A stretch of 64,000 bases of DNA, taken from the NCBI RefSeq assembly GCF_002741075.1, contig NZ_CP016634.1, forward strand, positions 1,008,501-1,072,500. Direction: 5' to 3'. Below are positions 57,675 through 64,000 of the stretch, one piece after another. The notes beneath the pieces were generated by a model that was given only the letters and a program-made list of their open reading frames with translations, was not told the DNA's origin and did no database searches. Made by a program: the position numbers and the translations under genes. The number at the start of each line of letters is the position of its first letter. The first letter of the stretch is position 1. This DNA comes from Pseudomonas putida (GTDB taxonomy: Bacteria; Pseudomonadota; Gammaproteobacteria; Pseudomonadales; Pseudomonadaceae).

Positions 57675-58475
57675 CTAGGTGACGATGCGACGCTGGGCAT
57701 CGCCACAGCCCTGTTCCAGGGCCATCAGTGCCGGCATGTCCAGAATCTCGACGAGTCGGCCGTGCAAGTCGACGACACCCTGGGCGCGCAAGCGGGCGAC
57801 CGAGCGGCAGATGGTTTCCAGGCGCAGTCCCAGGTACGAGGCCATGTCCTCCCGCGACATGCGCAGCATGAAACCGTGGGCTGAATAGCCCCGGCTGACG
57901 AAGCGTTTGGACAACCCCAGGAGGAAGCTGGCAAGCCGCTCCTCGGCGGTGAGGTTGCACAGCATCAGTACGCGTTCGTGCTCGCGCACGATTTCCCGGC
58001 TCATCAAACGATTCAGGCTTTGCTGCAGGACCGGAAAGTCCCGTGCCAGCGATTGCAACCGCCGATAGGGGATGGGGCAGACTTCGCTGTCTTCCAGGGC
58101 GATGGCGTCACAGACATGGAACTCGGTGGCGATCGCGTCGAGCCCCAGCACGTCGCCGGGCATCCAGAAATTGATCACCACGCCCAGGCCTTCGGCATTG
58201 TTCAGGCTTGTCTTGAAACTGCCGCAACGCACGGCATACAGGGTATCGAGTGGGGCACTGGCATTGAACAAGGCGGCGCCTTTCTTGATGCGTATGCGCG
58301 GCCCCACCAGGCTGCCAAGGCCATTGTCGTCGGCGACCGGCAGACCCGTTGGCAAACACAAGCCACTGACCCGGCACTCCTGGCACGGGGACGCCAGTGG
58401 CTTGAGATGGATGGGGGTCGCTTTGCCGGTGGGTTCGGGCTGCTCGAGCATGCGGACACTGATCTGGCTGGTCAT
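57675..58475 (-). CDS. FNR/Anr-type regulator with four cluster cysteines
   Basis: 266 residues. Cys31, Cys34, Cys40 (CQECRVSGLC) and Cys133 (EVCPIPY) match the four Cys that hold the oxygen-labile 4Fe-4S cluster in FNR. cAMP-like beta-roll, dimer helix and C-terminal helix-turn-helix SREDMASYLGLRLETICRSV follow. The recognition motif is ETICR, where FNR and Anr have ETISR, so the Ser contacting DNA is Cys223. An Anr paralogue sensing oxygen is the inference. Confidence 0.9.
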   Translation of the reverse strand: MTSQISVRMLEQPEPTGKATPIHLKPLASPCQECRVSGLCLPTGLPVADDNGLGSLVGPRIRIKKGAALFNASAPLDTLYAVRCGSFKTSLNNAEGLGVVINFWMPGDVLGLDAIATEFHVCDAIALEDSEVCPIPYRRLQSLARDFPVLQQSLNRLMSREIVREHERVLMLCNLTAEERLASFLLGLSKRFVSRGYSAHGFMLRMSREDMASYLGLRLETICRSVARLRAQGVVDLHGRLVEILDMPALMALEQGCGDAQRRIVT

Positions 58476-58476
58476 C

Positions 58477-58725
58477 TCAGGCCTCCTTCGCGCATCGCCC
58501 GAGCGAAGGCATCGAGTTGTCGGCACGTTGTGCGTTGATGTCAGTCACATGGCCCCAGAGCGAGCAGCTGGCGATCATGTCCAGCGAATGCGGGGCATTG
58601 AGCCGAGCGATGAGCCGTTCGACGAACTGCTCGGCCTCATCGGGCGTCCTGAAACCGACCTGCCATTGATCCATGTGTACACACCAGCGGTGCTGGTCGG
58701 CGTTTTCCTCGATATAGACGTTCAT
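58477..58725 (-). CDS. Small soluble protein of 82 residues before the FNR-type gene
   Basis: Begins MNVYIEENADQHRWCVHMDQ; QVGFRTPDEAEQFVERLIAR suggests a helix after strands; no signal peptide. One base separates its stop from the regulator start. GGAGG precedes ATG 58725. Function unknown; a partner or upstream leader gene of the regulator. Confidence 0.72.
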   Translation of the reverse strand: MNVYIEENADQHRWCVHMDQWQVGFRTPDEAEQFVERLIARLNAPHSLDMIASCSLWGHVTDINAQRADNSMPSLGRCAKEA

Positions 58726-58895
58726 CGGAACCTCCAGAGCGTGCGTGAGCAAGGACTTGCGTATCGATTCGTCGTGCGCTGGCGTCCTGCCGACGGCCCT
58801 GAAGGTCAGGGCGTGATTGCCGCTTTCATGAGCACCATGGCACGCCTGGTTGTTGTCTATGTGGGGGTAGCGTGCGCCGGTAATAGAACGGAGCT

Positions 58896-58909
58896 TTGAT
58901 CCGTATCAA
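58896..58909. promoter_or_regulatory. FNR/Anr box 1
   Basis: TTGAT CCGT ATCAA, a perfect match to the TTGAT-N4-ATCAA consensus of FNR and Anr dimers. Centre 58902/3. Likely serves the leftward 82-residue protein/FNR operon (centre about 177 bases from its start codon) or acts with box 2. Confidence 0.8.
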
Positions 58910-58954
58910 GTTTGCGGTTCGTCACCGCAGCCGTTTGTCCGCGGGCTGTTTCAG

Positions 58955-58968
58955 TTGATAAACATCAA
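58955..58968. promoter_or_regulatory. FNR/Anr box 2
   Basis: TTGAT AAAC ATCAA, again a perfect match. Its centre is about 67 bases before the stress-protein ATG 59029, which suits activation from a site near -41 with the transcription start near 59003. Confidence 0.85.
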
Positions 58969-59028
58969 GTCGGGCAGGCGCCGCTGGCAGATGATCAAGG
59001 CACGTTTTCCCAACCGCAGAGGTGTGTC

Positions 59029-59955
59029 ATGGACAATCCGCAAAGAATCCTGCTCATCGTGTCGCCCTTGATGCGCCGCTCGCCGGTCTATGACCGGGCA
59101 GCCGCGCTGGCCAAGGCCAAGGGCATGCCCCTGCACATCGTGGCCTTCGACTACCTCGAAGGGCTAGCCACGGCCGGGTTGGTCAACGACCAGGCGCTGG
59201 CGGTCATGCGCGATGGGTATGTGCAGCAACACCGTGAGTGGCTGGAAACCCAGGCGCTGTCGATGCGGCGTAATGGCGTGACGGTCACCACCGAGGTGGT
59301 GTGGGTCCAGAATCCGCTGGATGAGATCCTGGTGCATCTGCGCGAGCAGCCATTCGCCATGCTCATCAAGGCGTTCGAACACGAGCCGTGGTGGGTGCGC
59401 GCGATGTTCACCTCACTGGACATCCAGTTGCTGCGCGAAACCAGCATTGCGCTGCACCTGGTGAACAAGGCCAGCCATGCCCTGCCACGCAAGATACTCG
59501 CTGCGGTGGACCTGTCCCGGCCAGAAGATCAGATTCAGGGGCTCAACGACCAGATCATCAGTGAAGCCCTCAAGCTGGCCTTGCAATGCAATGCCCAGAT
59601 CGACCTGTTGTACGTTTATGACCTGGGCTCGATGTATGTCGATGCCGGAGGGGGGCGCGAGCATTCGTTCCTGTTCGACTCGAATCAGCTCAAGACCCTT
59701 CACGAAGCCCAGAGCGAGGCGTTTCAAGCCCTGGCCGAGCGCAATGGTATCGCGGTCGAGCACCGTCATATGCGCGTCGGAGACCCGGCCAAAGGCTTGG
59801 CGTTGTTCATGGAAAACAACGACATCGACGTACTGGTGATGGGCAGCTATCACCATCATGGTATCGGCTGGTTCATCGGTAGCACCGCCGAGCGGGTGCT
59901 GCACCGTCTGGACAGCAGTGTGCTGGTGATCTCGCCAGAACGCTCCCAAGGTTGA
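59029..59955 (+). CDS. Tandem universal stress protein
   Basis: 308 residues made of two Usp domains. Domain 1 (MDNPQRILLIVSPLMRRSPV) and domain 2, which has ILAAVDLSRPEDQ, then VMGSYHHHGIGWFIGSTAER as an ATP-loop-like G2xG9xGS region. Such UspE-like proteins support survival under oxygen limitation. The FNR box 2 promoter sits upstream. The start MDNPQ is chosen for family fit; upstream in-frame starts lie in the promoter. Confidence 0.9.
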   Translation: MDNPQRILLIVSPLMRRSPVYDRAAALAKAKGMPLHIVAFDYLEGLATAGLVNDQALAVMRDGYVQQHREWLETQALSMRRNGVTVTTEVVWVQNPLDEILVHLREQPFAMLIKAFEHEPWWVRAMFTSLDIQLLRETSIALHLVNKASHALPRKILAAVDLSRPEDQIQGLNDQIISEALKLALQCNAQIDLLYVYDLGSMYVDAGGGREHSFLFDSNQLKTLHEAQSEAFQALAERNGIAVEHRHMRVGDPAKGLALFMENNDIDVLVMGSYHHHGIGWFIGSTAERVLHRLDSSVLVISPERSQG

Positions 59956-59958
59956 AAC

Positions 59959-59978
59959 CAAGGCCCGCAAGGGCCTTG
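59959..59978. terminator. Bidirectional terminator between usp and GNAT genes
   Basis: CAAGGCCC pairs with GGGCCTTG around GCAA, between two convergent stops. Confidence 0.75.
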
Positions 59979-59980
59979 CT

Positions 59981-60529
59981 TCAAGCGCTGAGGTCCAGCT
60001 CGTGGAGGATCTCGCTGACATCGCCCCCCAGGTAACGTGACGTGAAGCCCAGCGCCTTGGTCAGTCGGTGCATGGCGTAGTTGTTTGCCAGGTCCCTGGA
60101 AACCATGCAGCGATAGCCATTGCGCCGGGCCGCATCGACAAGGTGCTTGAGCAGCAGCCTGCCCAGGCCCTTGCGTTGCCATTGTTCGCTGACCGCGACC
60201 GCGCATTCGCAATTGTGACTGCCGGCGATTCCGGCATAGCGGCTCACCCCGACCTGGCGCAGCTCGCCATCGACATGTGCAAGCGCGACGTATGCCATAC
60301 GCTGGTGGTAGTCCACCGGCATCAGCCGCGAGTCCAGGTTGGGCAGGCCGCTGCTGAGCCCGGCGATGAAGCGAAAGCGTCGTGATTCATAGGTGATCGT
60401 GCTGAGAAAGCGCCTGTCCCGTTCCAGGTCTTCATCGCGCAGCGGACGGATCAGCACCACAGAGTCATCGGCAAGATGCTCTACCCAGTGCTCCTCCACG
60501 TCTGGCTGCTTGGCAGGTTGCTTGTTCAT
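59981..60529 (-). CDS. GNAT-family N-acetyltransferase
   Basis: 182 residues. N-terminal leader MNKQPAKQPDVEEHWVEHLA, then GNAT motifs: RFLSTITYESRRFRFIAGLS, CECAVAVSEQWQRKGLGRLL (acetyl-CoA loop QRKGLGR), and ALGFTSRYLGGD. Could acetylate a protein Lys or small molecule. Divergent from the second usp; start chosen at MNKQP. Confidence 0.87.
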   Translation of the reverse strand: MNKQPAKQPDVEEHWVEHLADDSVVLIRPLRDEDLERDRRFLSTITYESRRFRFIAGLSSGLPNLDSRLMPVDYHQRMAYVALAHVDGELRQVGVSRYAGIAGSHNCECAVAVSEQWQRKGLGRLLLKHLVDAARRNGYRCMVSRDLANNYAMHRLTKALGFTSRYLGGDVSEILHELDLSA

Positions 60530-60629
60530 GTGGCCTCCGATTGTCCGATCGATACTCTGCGATTCGTTGTACCGCGGCGGCCTGGTTCGGTTCTGACAAT
60601 CGTCAAGTTCGTGCGGGGCGAGAGATTTT

Positions 60630-60643
60630 CTGATCTGCATCAA
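60630..60643. promoter_or_regulatory. FNR/Anr-like box 3
   Basis: CTGAT CTGC ATCAA, one base off the TTGAT-N4-ATCAA consensus. Its centre is about 78 bases upstream of the second stress-protein start. May also serve the divergent GNAT gene (about 107 bases). Confidence 0.65.
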
Positions 60644-60713
60644 GCGCCGAGCAGGCTGTTCACCGAAGATCGATTGCATCCCCACTCCCGCCGCGCAAGC
60701 CCGGAGGTTCGCC

Positions 60714-61640
60714 ATGGGTCAGTATCGACAACTGCTGGTGCTGCTTACCGACATCGATCCGCATTCCTCTGCCTTGCGCAGGGCCCTTGCCCTGGCCCAT
60801 GTCAGCGGGGCCAGCGTGCATGTGCTGGGGCTGTTCGAGCCCAGCGAAGAGCACTTGCTACGGGAGGAGCGGCTCAACGAGGCGGATATCAAGCGCCAGT
60901 TCAACCACTACCGCGAGCGGCTCGTGCAGTTGGTCGACCGGCACCGAGCCAGCGGTGTCGCGCTCACGGTCGACAGCCTTCATGCAGAAGATATTCGCAG
61001 CCAGGCCATCGACTACCTCAGAGAAATGCAGCCCGACATGGTCATCAAGGACAGCGAGTCGGCGCCGGCACTGGCACGACTGTTCGGCACGCCGCTGGAT
61101 TGCGCGCTGATGCGCGGGTTCAACGGAATGGTGCATTACGTGCCTGCGGCGGCGGTGTCGTTGCCCAAACGCATCATGGTCGCCGTGGACACTGCCTTCA
61201 GTGATGCCCCTGACGCCCAGGCGCGCTTCAATCACAGGCTAATCCAGGCTGCGCAGGCGTTGGCACTGCAATGCGATGCGCAGTTGCATCTGTTGTCGGC
61301 GTACAACCTGGCAGGGGTGTTTGCCTCGGACATGAACGTCACCCAGGCGTGGATCGATGAGATGCTCACGGCCCTGCGCGAGCCGTTCGATAGCCTGGCC
61401 GACGCTGAAGGCGTGCCCCTCGATTGCAGGCTTTTCAAGGAGGGTGGGCCGGTGCAGGTCATTCGCGAGCAGGTGGCCGTGCTGGACACTGACGTGGTGG
61501 TCATGGGCGTCGTGCAGCCCAAGGGTTTGGACAAGCTGCTGGGCGACACCACCGAGCGCATCGTCAGCCGACCGCCGTGCAGCGTGCTGGCGGTTCACCC
61601 CCATGTGATCGAGACCTGGGAGCCGCAGCCATGCAACTGA
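60714..61640 (+). CDS. Second tandem universal stress protein
   Basis: 308 residues, two Usp domains: MGQYRQLLVLLTDIDPHSSA, then LPKRIMVAVDTAFSDAPDAQ for the second. VVVMGVVQPKGLDKLLGDTT and SCSVLAVHPH-like ending are Usp features. Same length as the first, so a paralogue. The stop overlaps the metallo-hydrolase start by ten bases, so they form one operon. Confidence 0.88.
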   Translation: MGQYRQLLVLLTDIDPHSSALRRALALAHVSGASVHVLGLFEPSEEHLLREERLNEADIKRQFNHYRERLVQLVDRHRASGVALTVDSLHAEDIRSQAIDYLREMQPDMVIKDSESAPALARLFGTPLDCALMRGFNGMVHYVPAAAVSLPKRIMVAVDTAFSDAPDAQARFNHRLIQAAQALALQCDAQLHLLSAYNLAGVFASDMNVTQAWIDEMLTALREPFDSLADAEGVPLDCRLFKEGGPVQVIREQVAVLDTDVVVMGVVQPKGLDKLLGDTTERIVSRPPCSVLAVHPHVIETWEPQPCN

Positions 61641-62998
61641 CCTTCCTTGGCGGTACCGGCACGGTGACTGGCAGTAAATTCCTGTTGACCCGCGACAGCA
61701 CCCGCGTACTGATCGACTGCGGGCTGTTCCAGGGCTACAAGCAATTGCGCCTGCGCAACTGGGAACCGCTGCCCGCACCACTGCGTGCGCTCGATGCGGT
61801 GGTGCTGACCCACGCCCACCTTGACCACAGTGGCTACCTGCCGGTGCTGGCACGTGAGGGTTATGCCGGGCCGATCTATGCAACCCCGGCCACCTGCGCC
61901 TTGGCTGAAATCCTGTTGCTCGACAGCGCCCGACTGCAGGAAGAACAGGCCGAACATGCCAACCGGCATGGCTATTCCAAGCATTCACCCGCGCGTCCGC
62001 TCTACACCGAGGAGGATGCCAAGCGGGCGCTGGCGCTGTTTCGCCCGGTAGAGTTGCACCACAGTACCGTGGTTGCCGAGGGCATGGAGCTTCTGCTGCG
62101 TACGGCGGGGCACATACTGGGTGCCGCGACCGTGCAGATCACCGCCGATGGCCAGCGGCTGCTGTTCTCTGGCGACCTTGGGCGCCCGCAGGATCCAATC
62201 ATGCAGGCGCCCGAACTGGTCAGGACGGCAGACATACTGCTGGTGGAGTCCACCTATGGGGATCGCAAGCATCCTGACGAATCCACCGAACAGTACCTGG
62301 CCCAGGTCATCAACCAGACGCTCCTGCGCCATGGCATCACCCTGGTGCCATCCTTCGCCGTAGGCCGTGCCCAGCTGTTGATGTACTACCTGTACAAGCT
62401 CAAACGCGATGGGCTGATACCGGACATACCGGTCTACCTCAACAGCCCGATGGCCACCGATGCCACCACCCTGTACCAGCAGTTCAGGAGCGAGCATCGT
62501 CTGTCAGCGGCGGAGTGCGCGGCGATATGCAGGGGTACGCACATCATCCGCACCGTCGATGAATCCAGGCACCTGGACCAGTTACGCGAACCGGCGGTGA
62601 TCATTGCCGCCAGCGGCATGGCCACAGGTGGGCGGGTTCTGCATCACCTCAAGGCGCTGGCGCCCAACCCACGCAACAGCATCCTGTTTTCGGGCTTTCA
62701 GGCCGGAGGTACGCGCGGCGCCGATATCGTCGCCGGCGCGCGCAGTGTGCGTGTGCATGGCGAGGATGTCCCCATCCGGGCGCAGGTGTATGCGATGGAG
62801 AATCTGTCGGCGCACGCCGATGCCGATGAAATCATGGAGTGGTTGCGCGGCTTCACCCGACCGCCGCGCCAGACCTATGTCATCCATGGTGAGCCGCACG
62901 CGGCCGACACCTTGCGCCGGCGTATCAGCATCGAACTCGGATGGCAGGTCTGCGTGCCCGAGCATCAGGAAACCGTTGCCATAGACCCTGTGCGCTAG
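61631..62998 (+). CDS. Beta-CASP metallo-beta-lactamase-fold hydrolase (RNase-like)
   Basis: 455 residues. MBL domain: FLGGTGTVTGSKFLL, HAHLDHSGYLP (zinc ligands), GAATVQITADGQRLLFSGDL. Beta-CASP insert: NSPMATDATTLYQQF. C-terminal ASGMATGGRVLHHLKALAP, LSAHADADEIMEWL. Resembles RNA-processing hydrolases of the CPSF/YSH1 type; the target RNA is not known. Starts inside the previous gene, with no room for its own promoter. Confidence 0.9.
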   Translation: MQLTFLGGTGTVTGSKFLLTRDSTRVLIDCGLFQGYKQLRLRNWEPLPAPLRALDAVVLTHAHLDHSGYLPVLAREGYAGPIYATPATCALAEILLLDSARLQEEQAEHANRHGYSKHSPARPLYTEEDAKRALALFRPVELHHSTVVAEGMELLLRTAGHILGAATVQITADGQRLLFSGDLGRPQDPIMQAPELVRTADILLVESTYGDRKHPDESTEQYLAQVINQTLLRHGITLVPSFAVGRAQLLMYYLYKLKRDGLIPDIPVYLNSPMATDATTLYQQFRSEHRLSAAECAAICRGTHIIRTVDESRHLDQLREPAVIIAASGMATGGRVLHHLKALAPNPRNSILFSGFQAGGTRGADIVAGARSVRVHGEDVPIRAQVYAMENLSAHADADEIMEWLRGFTRPPRQTYVIHGEPHAADTLRRRISIELGWQVCVPEHQETVAIDPVR

Positions 62999-63017
62999 TC
63001 TGGCGCGGGAGGCGGTC

Positions 63018-63662
63018 GTGGATATACAAGCAAGGGCAAAACTGAAGGCATGGATGCAACGGCCCAGGGGCAGCCTGGGGTGGATCATGGCCATCCTCAC
63101 CTGGGTGATAGCCGCCTCCGCCTACCAGGCCCTCAGCCCGCCCTGGCGCCTTCCCCTGCGTGATCCCGCTGTCCTGCTGACCTTGCTGGCTTTGAGCATC
63201 GCGGTGGGGTGGGCCGTGCAACGCGGCGTGAGACGCACGGTGGGCAAAGCCATTTTCCAGGGGCAGACCACCGGCTGGCAGGCCAGGCTCGCCCTCATCC
63301 GCACGGTCGCCCGGGAGTCGAACGTGCTGCTGGGCATGCTGGTGCTCTTGGCCGTGCTCGGCGCCAGCACGCTTTGGCTGGCAGGTCGCTCCGTGGAGCG
63401 CATCGTGGATCGGTGCCAGGCCAACCTGCTGGCCCAGGCGCAGGTTCCCGAGGCCGAACCGCTCGCCACGCTGGTGGGCAGGCCCGTGTGCACATGCCTG
63501 GCGCAGACCTTTCTGGACCGCAATGGCGTGATTCGACTGGCGATGTTCCAGACGCCGCTGCAGCCAGTGGTTACCTTCCAGGCCTTGACGCCTGCGGACG
63601 AACGGCATTGTCTGGCGCAGTTCGACTTGCTGCCGGAAGACGCGGCCTCGACGCGCCCCTGA
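63018..63662 (+). CDS. Predicted membrane protein, 214 residues
   Basis: Starts with GTG 63018 preceded by GGGAGG. Three hydrophobic segments: IMAILTWVIAASAYQAL (23-40), AVLLTLLALSIAVGWAV (51-68) and VLLGMLVLLAVLGASTLWLA (101-120). The rest is hydrophilic and has two near-adjacent Cys (RPVCTCLAQ) and another in RHCLAQ. Function not recognised; operon position suggests a link to stress genes. Confidence 0.7.
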   Translation: MDIQARAKLKAWMQRPRGSLGWIMAILTWVIAASAYQALSPPWRLPLRDPAVLLTLLALSIAVGWAVQRGVRRTVGKAIFQGQTTGWQARLALIRTVARESNVLLGMLVLLAVLGASTLWLAGRSVERIVDRCQANLLAQAQVPEAEPLATLVGRPVCTCLAQTFLDRNGVIRLAMFQTPLQPVVTFQALTPADERHCLAQFDLLPEDAASTRP

Positions 63663-63720
63663 ACGCGCGACGGCCGATCGAATCAACAACCGGTGTCCTG
63701 GGTGACGCAGGAGGTTCCTC

Positions 63721-64000
63721 ATGATCCAGAATCTTGCACGGCAGACCACCTTCGCGAACCGCTGCGAAGCAGGTCGAGCCCTGGTGGAGCCGTTGAGCGA
63801 ATACGCCAACAGGCCTGATGTGATCGTGCTCGCATTACCCCGTGGTGGCGTGCCGGTGGCGTATGAAGTTGCTACGGCCCTCGGGCTTCGCCTGGACCTG
63901 CTGGTAGTGCGCAAGCTCGGCGTACCTTCGCATCCGGAGTACGCCATGGGCGCCATTGCCAGCGGGGGCATCAGGATTGTCAATGACGATGCGCTGCAGG
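63721..64000 (+). CDS. Phosphoribosyltransferase-like protein (3' end outside window)
   Basis: First 93 residues: [20 protein letters not shown], then [56 protein letters not shown]. The PRGGVPVA and RKLGVP motifs are the PRPP-binding fold of a PRTase domain often found in stress or dormancy islands, at times fused to a hydrolase. AGGAGG precedes the start. Confidence 0.82.
   Translation, partial: MIQNLARQTTFANRCEAGRALVEPLSEYANRPDVIVLALPRGGVPVAYEVATALGLRLDLLVVRKLGVPSHPEYAMGAIASGGIRIVNDDALQ

Larger units (their letters stand above)
58726..59028. promoter_or_regulatory. Divergent promoter region with two FNR boxes
   Basis: 303 bases with no gene between the FNR-operon start and the stress-protein start. 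It holds two perfect FNR/Anr boxes, listed separately, 59 bases apart. The left one is well placed to serve the leftward operon, the right one the rightward gene. Confidence 0.65.

Overview
The window looks like chromosome of a Pseudomonas, most likely the P. putida group. The evidence is uniformly high GC codon use, Anr/FNR-type regulation, OprD-family porins, a CsrA/Rsm paralogue, putida-type REP sequences (about 20561, 21607 and 54467-54548), and a galU / gor / ahpC-ahpF / sstT / terC gene order that I recall, from memory and unchecked, from P. putida. There is no rRNA, CRISPR array, recognisable insertion sequence or prophage. One tRNA gene, tRNA-Val(GAC), lies at 27821-27897.

Layout. 1-2181: end of a sensor kinase, a two-domain KaiC-like ATPase and a single-domain response regulator. 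2248-3718: csrA paralogue and topoisomerase IB. 3776-6307: modABC molybdate importer behind a probable ModE site. 6443-8549: DUF1883 / 56-aa protein / nitronate monooxygenase operon and a lipoprotein. 8693-10257: tsdBA thiosulfate dehydrogenase behind a nested palindrome array. 10354-14057: UDP-glucose dehydrogenase, galU, gor. 14256-18034: three-gene chaperone-usher pilus operon. 18173-20487: ahpC-ahpF. 20681-27619: housekeeping and hypothetical genes (DUF480, sstT, nhaR, terC, a C39-like lipoprotein without catalytic residues, a PuuB-like oxidase).

Immediately beyond the tRNA lies an accessory block (28220-37434) of ion and osmolyte transport genes: ClC, NhaA, BetT-type BCCT, TrkH and a TorF-like outer-membrane protein. 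It ends in the remains of a divergent MFS/LysR pair. Next (37568-47541) is a tricarboxylate catabolism region: LysR, TcuA and TcuB (tricarballylate to cis-aconitate), a second LysR, a PrpF/GalD-type isomerase, DctA, CitMHS and an OprD porin. Together these could cover outer-membrane entry, uptake, isomerisation and oxidation of tricarballylate or trans-aconitate-like acids.

47620-54409 carries an EamA exporter with an internal stop codon, a MerR/short-chain dehydrogenase pair sharing a 19-bp-spacer promoter, and an amine or amino-acid oxidation cluster (FAD oxidase, cupin, aromatic-amino-acid-type permease) whose PucR regulator is broken. 54629-56410 holds a chloroperoxidase-type hydrolase and a split YeeE/YedE sulfur transporter. 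The right end (56425-64000) looks like a low-oxygen stress cluster: DUF4010 membrane protein, an FNR/Anr paralogue with all four cluster cysteines, an 82-aa protein, two tandem-domain universal stress proteins, a GNAT protein, a beta-CASP metallo-hydrolase, a membrane protein and a phosphoribosyltransferase cut by the window edge. Two perfect and one near-perfect FNR boxes lie upstream of the stress-protein genes.

Six genes or remnants look broken or catalytically dead: the MFS and LysR remnants, the EamA exporter, the PucR regulator, the C39-like lipoprotein and, less certainly, the MFS 3' end. All are coding-frame or motif inferences that read-level checks and family alignments could test.
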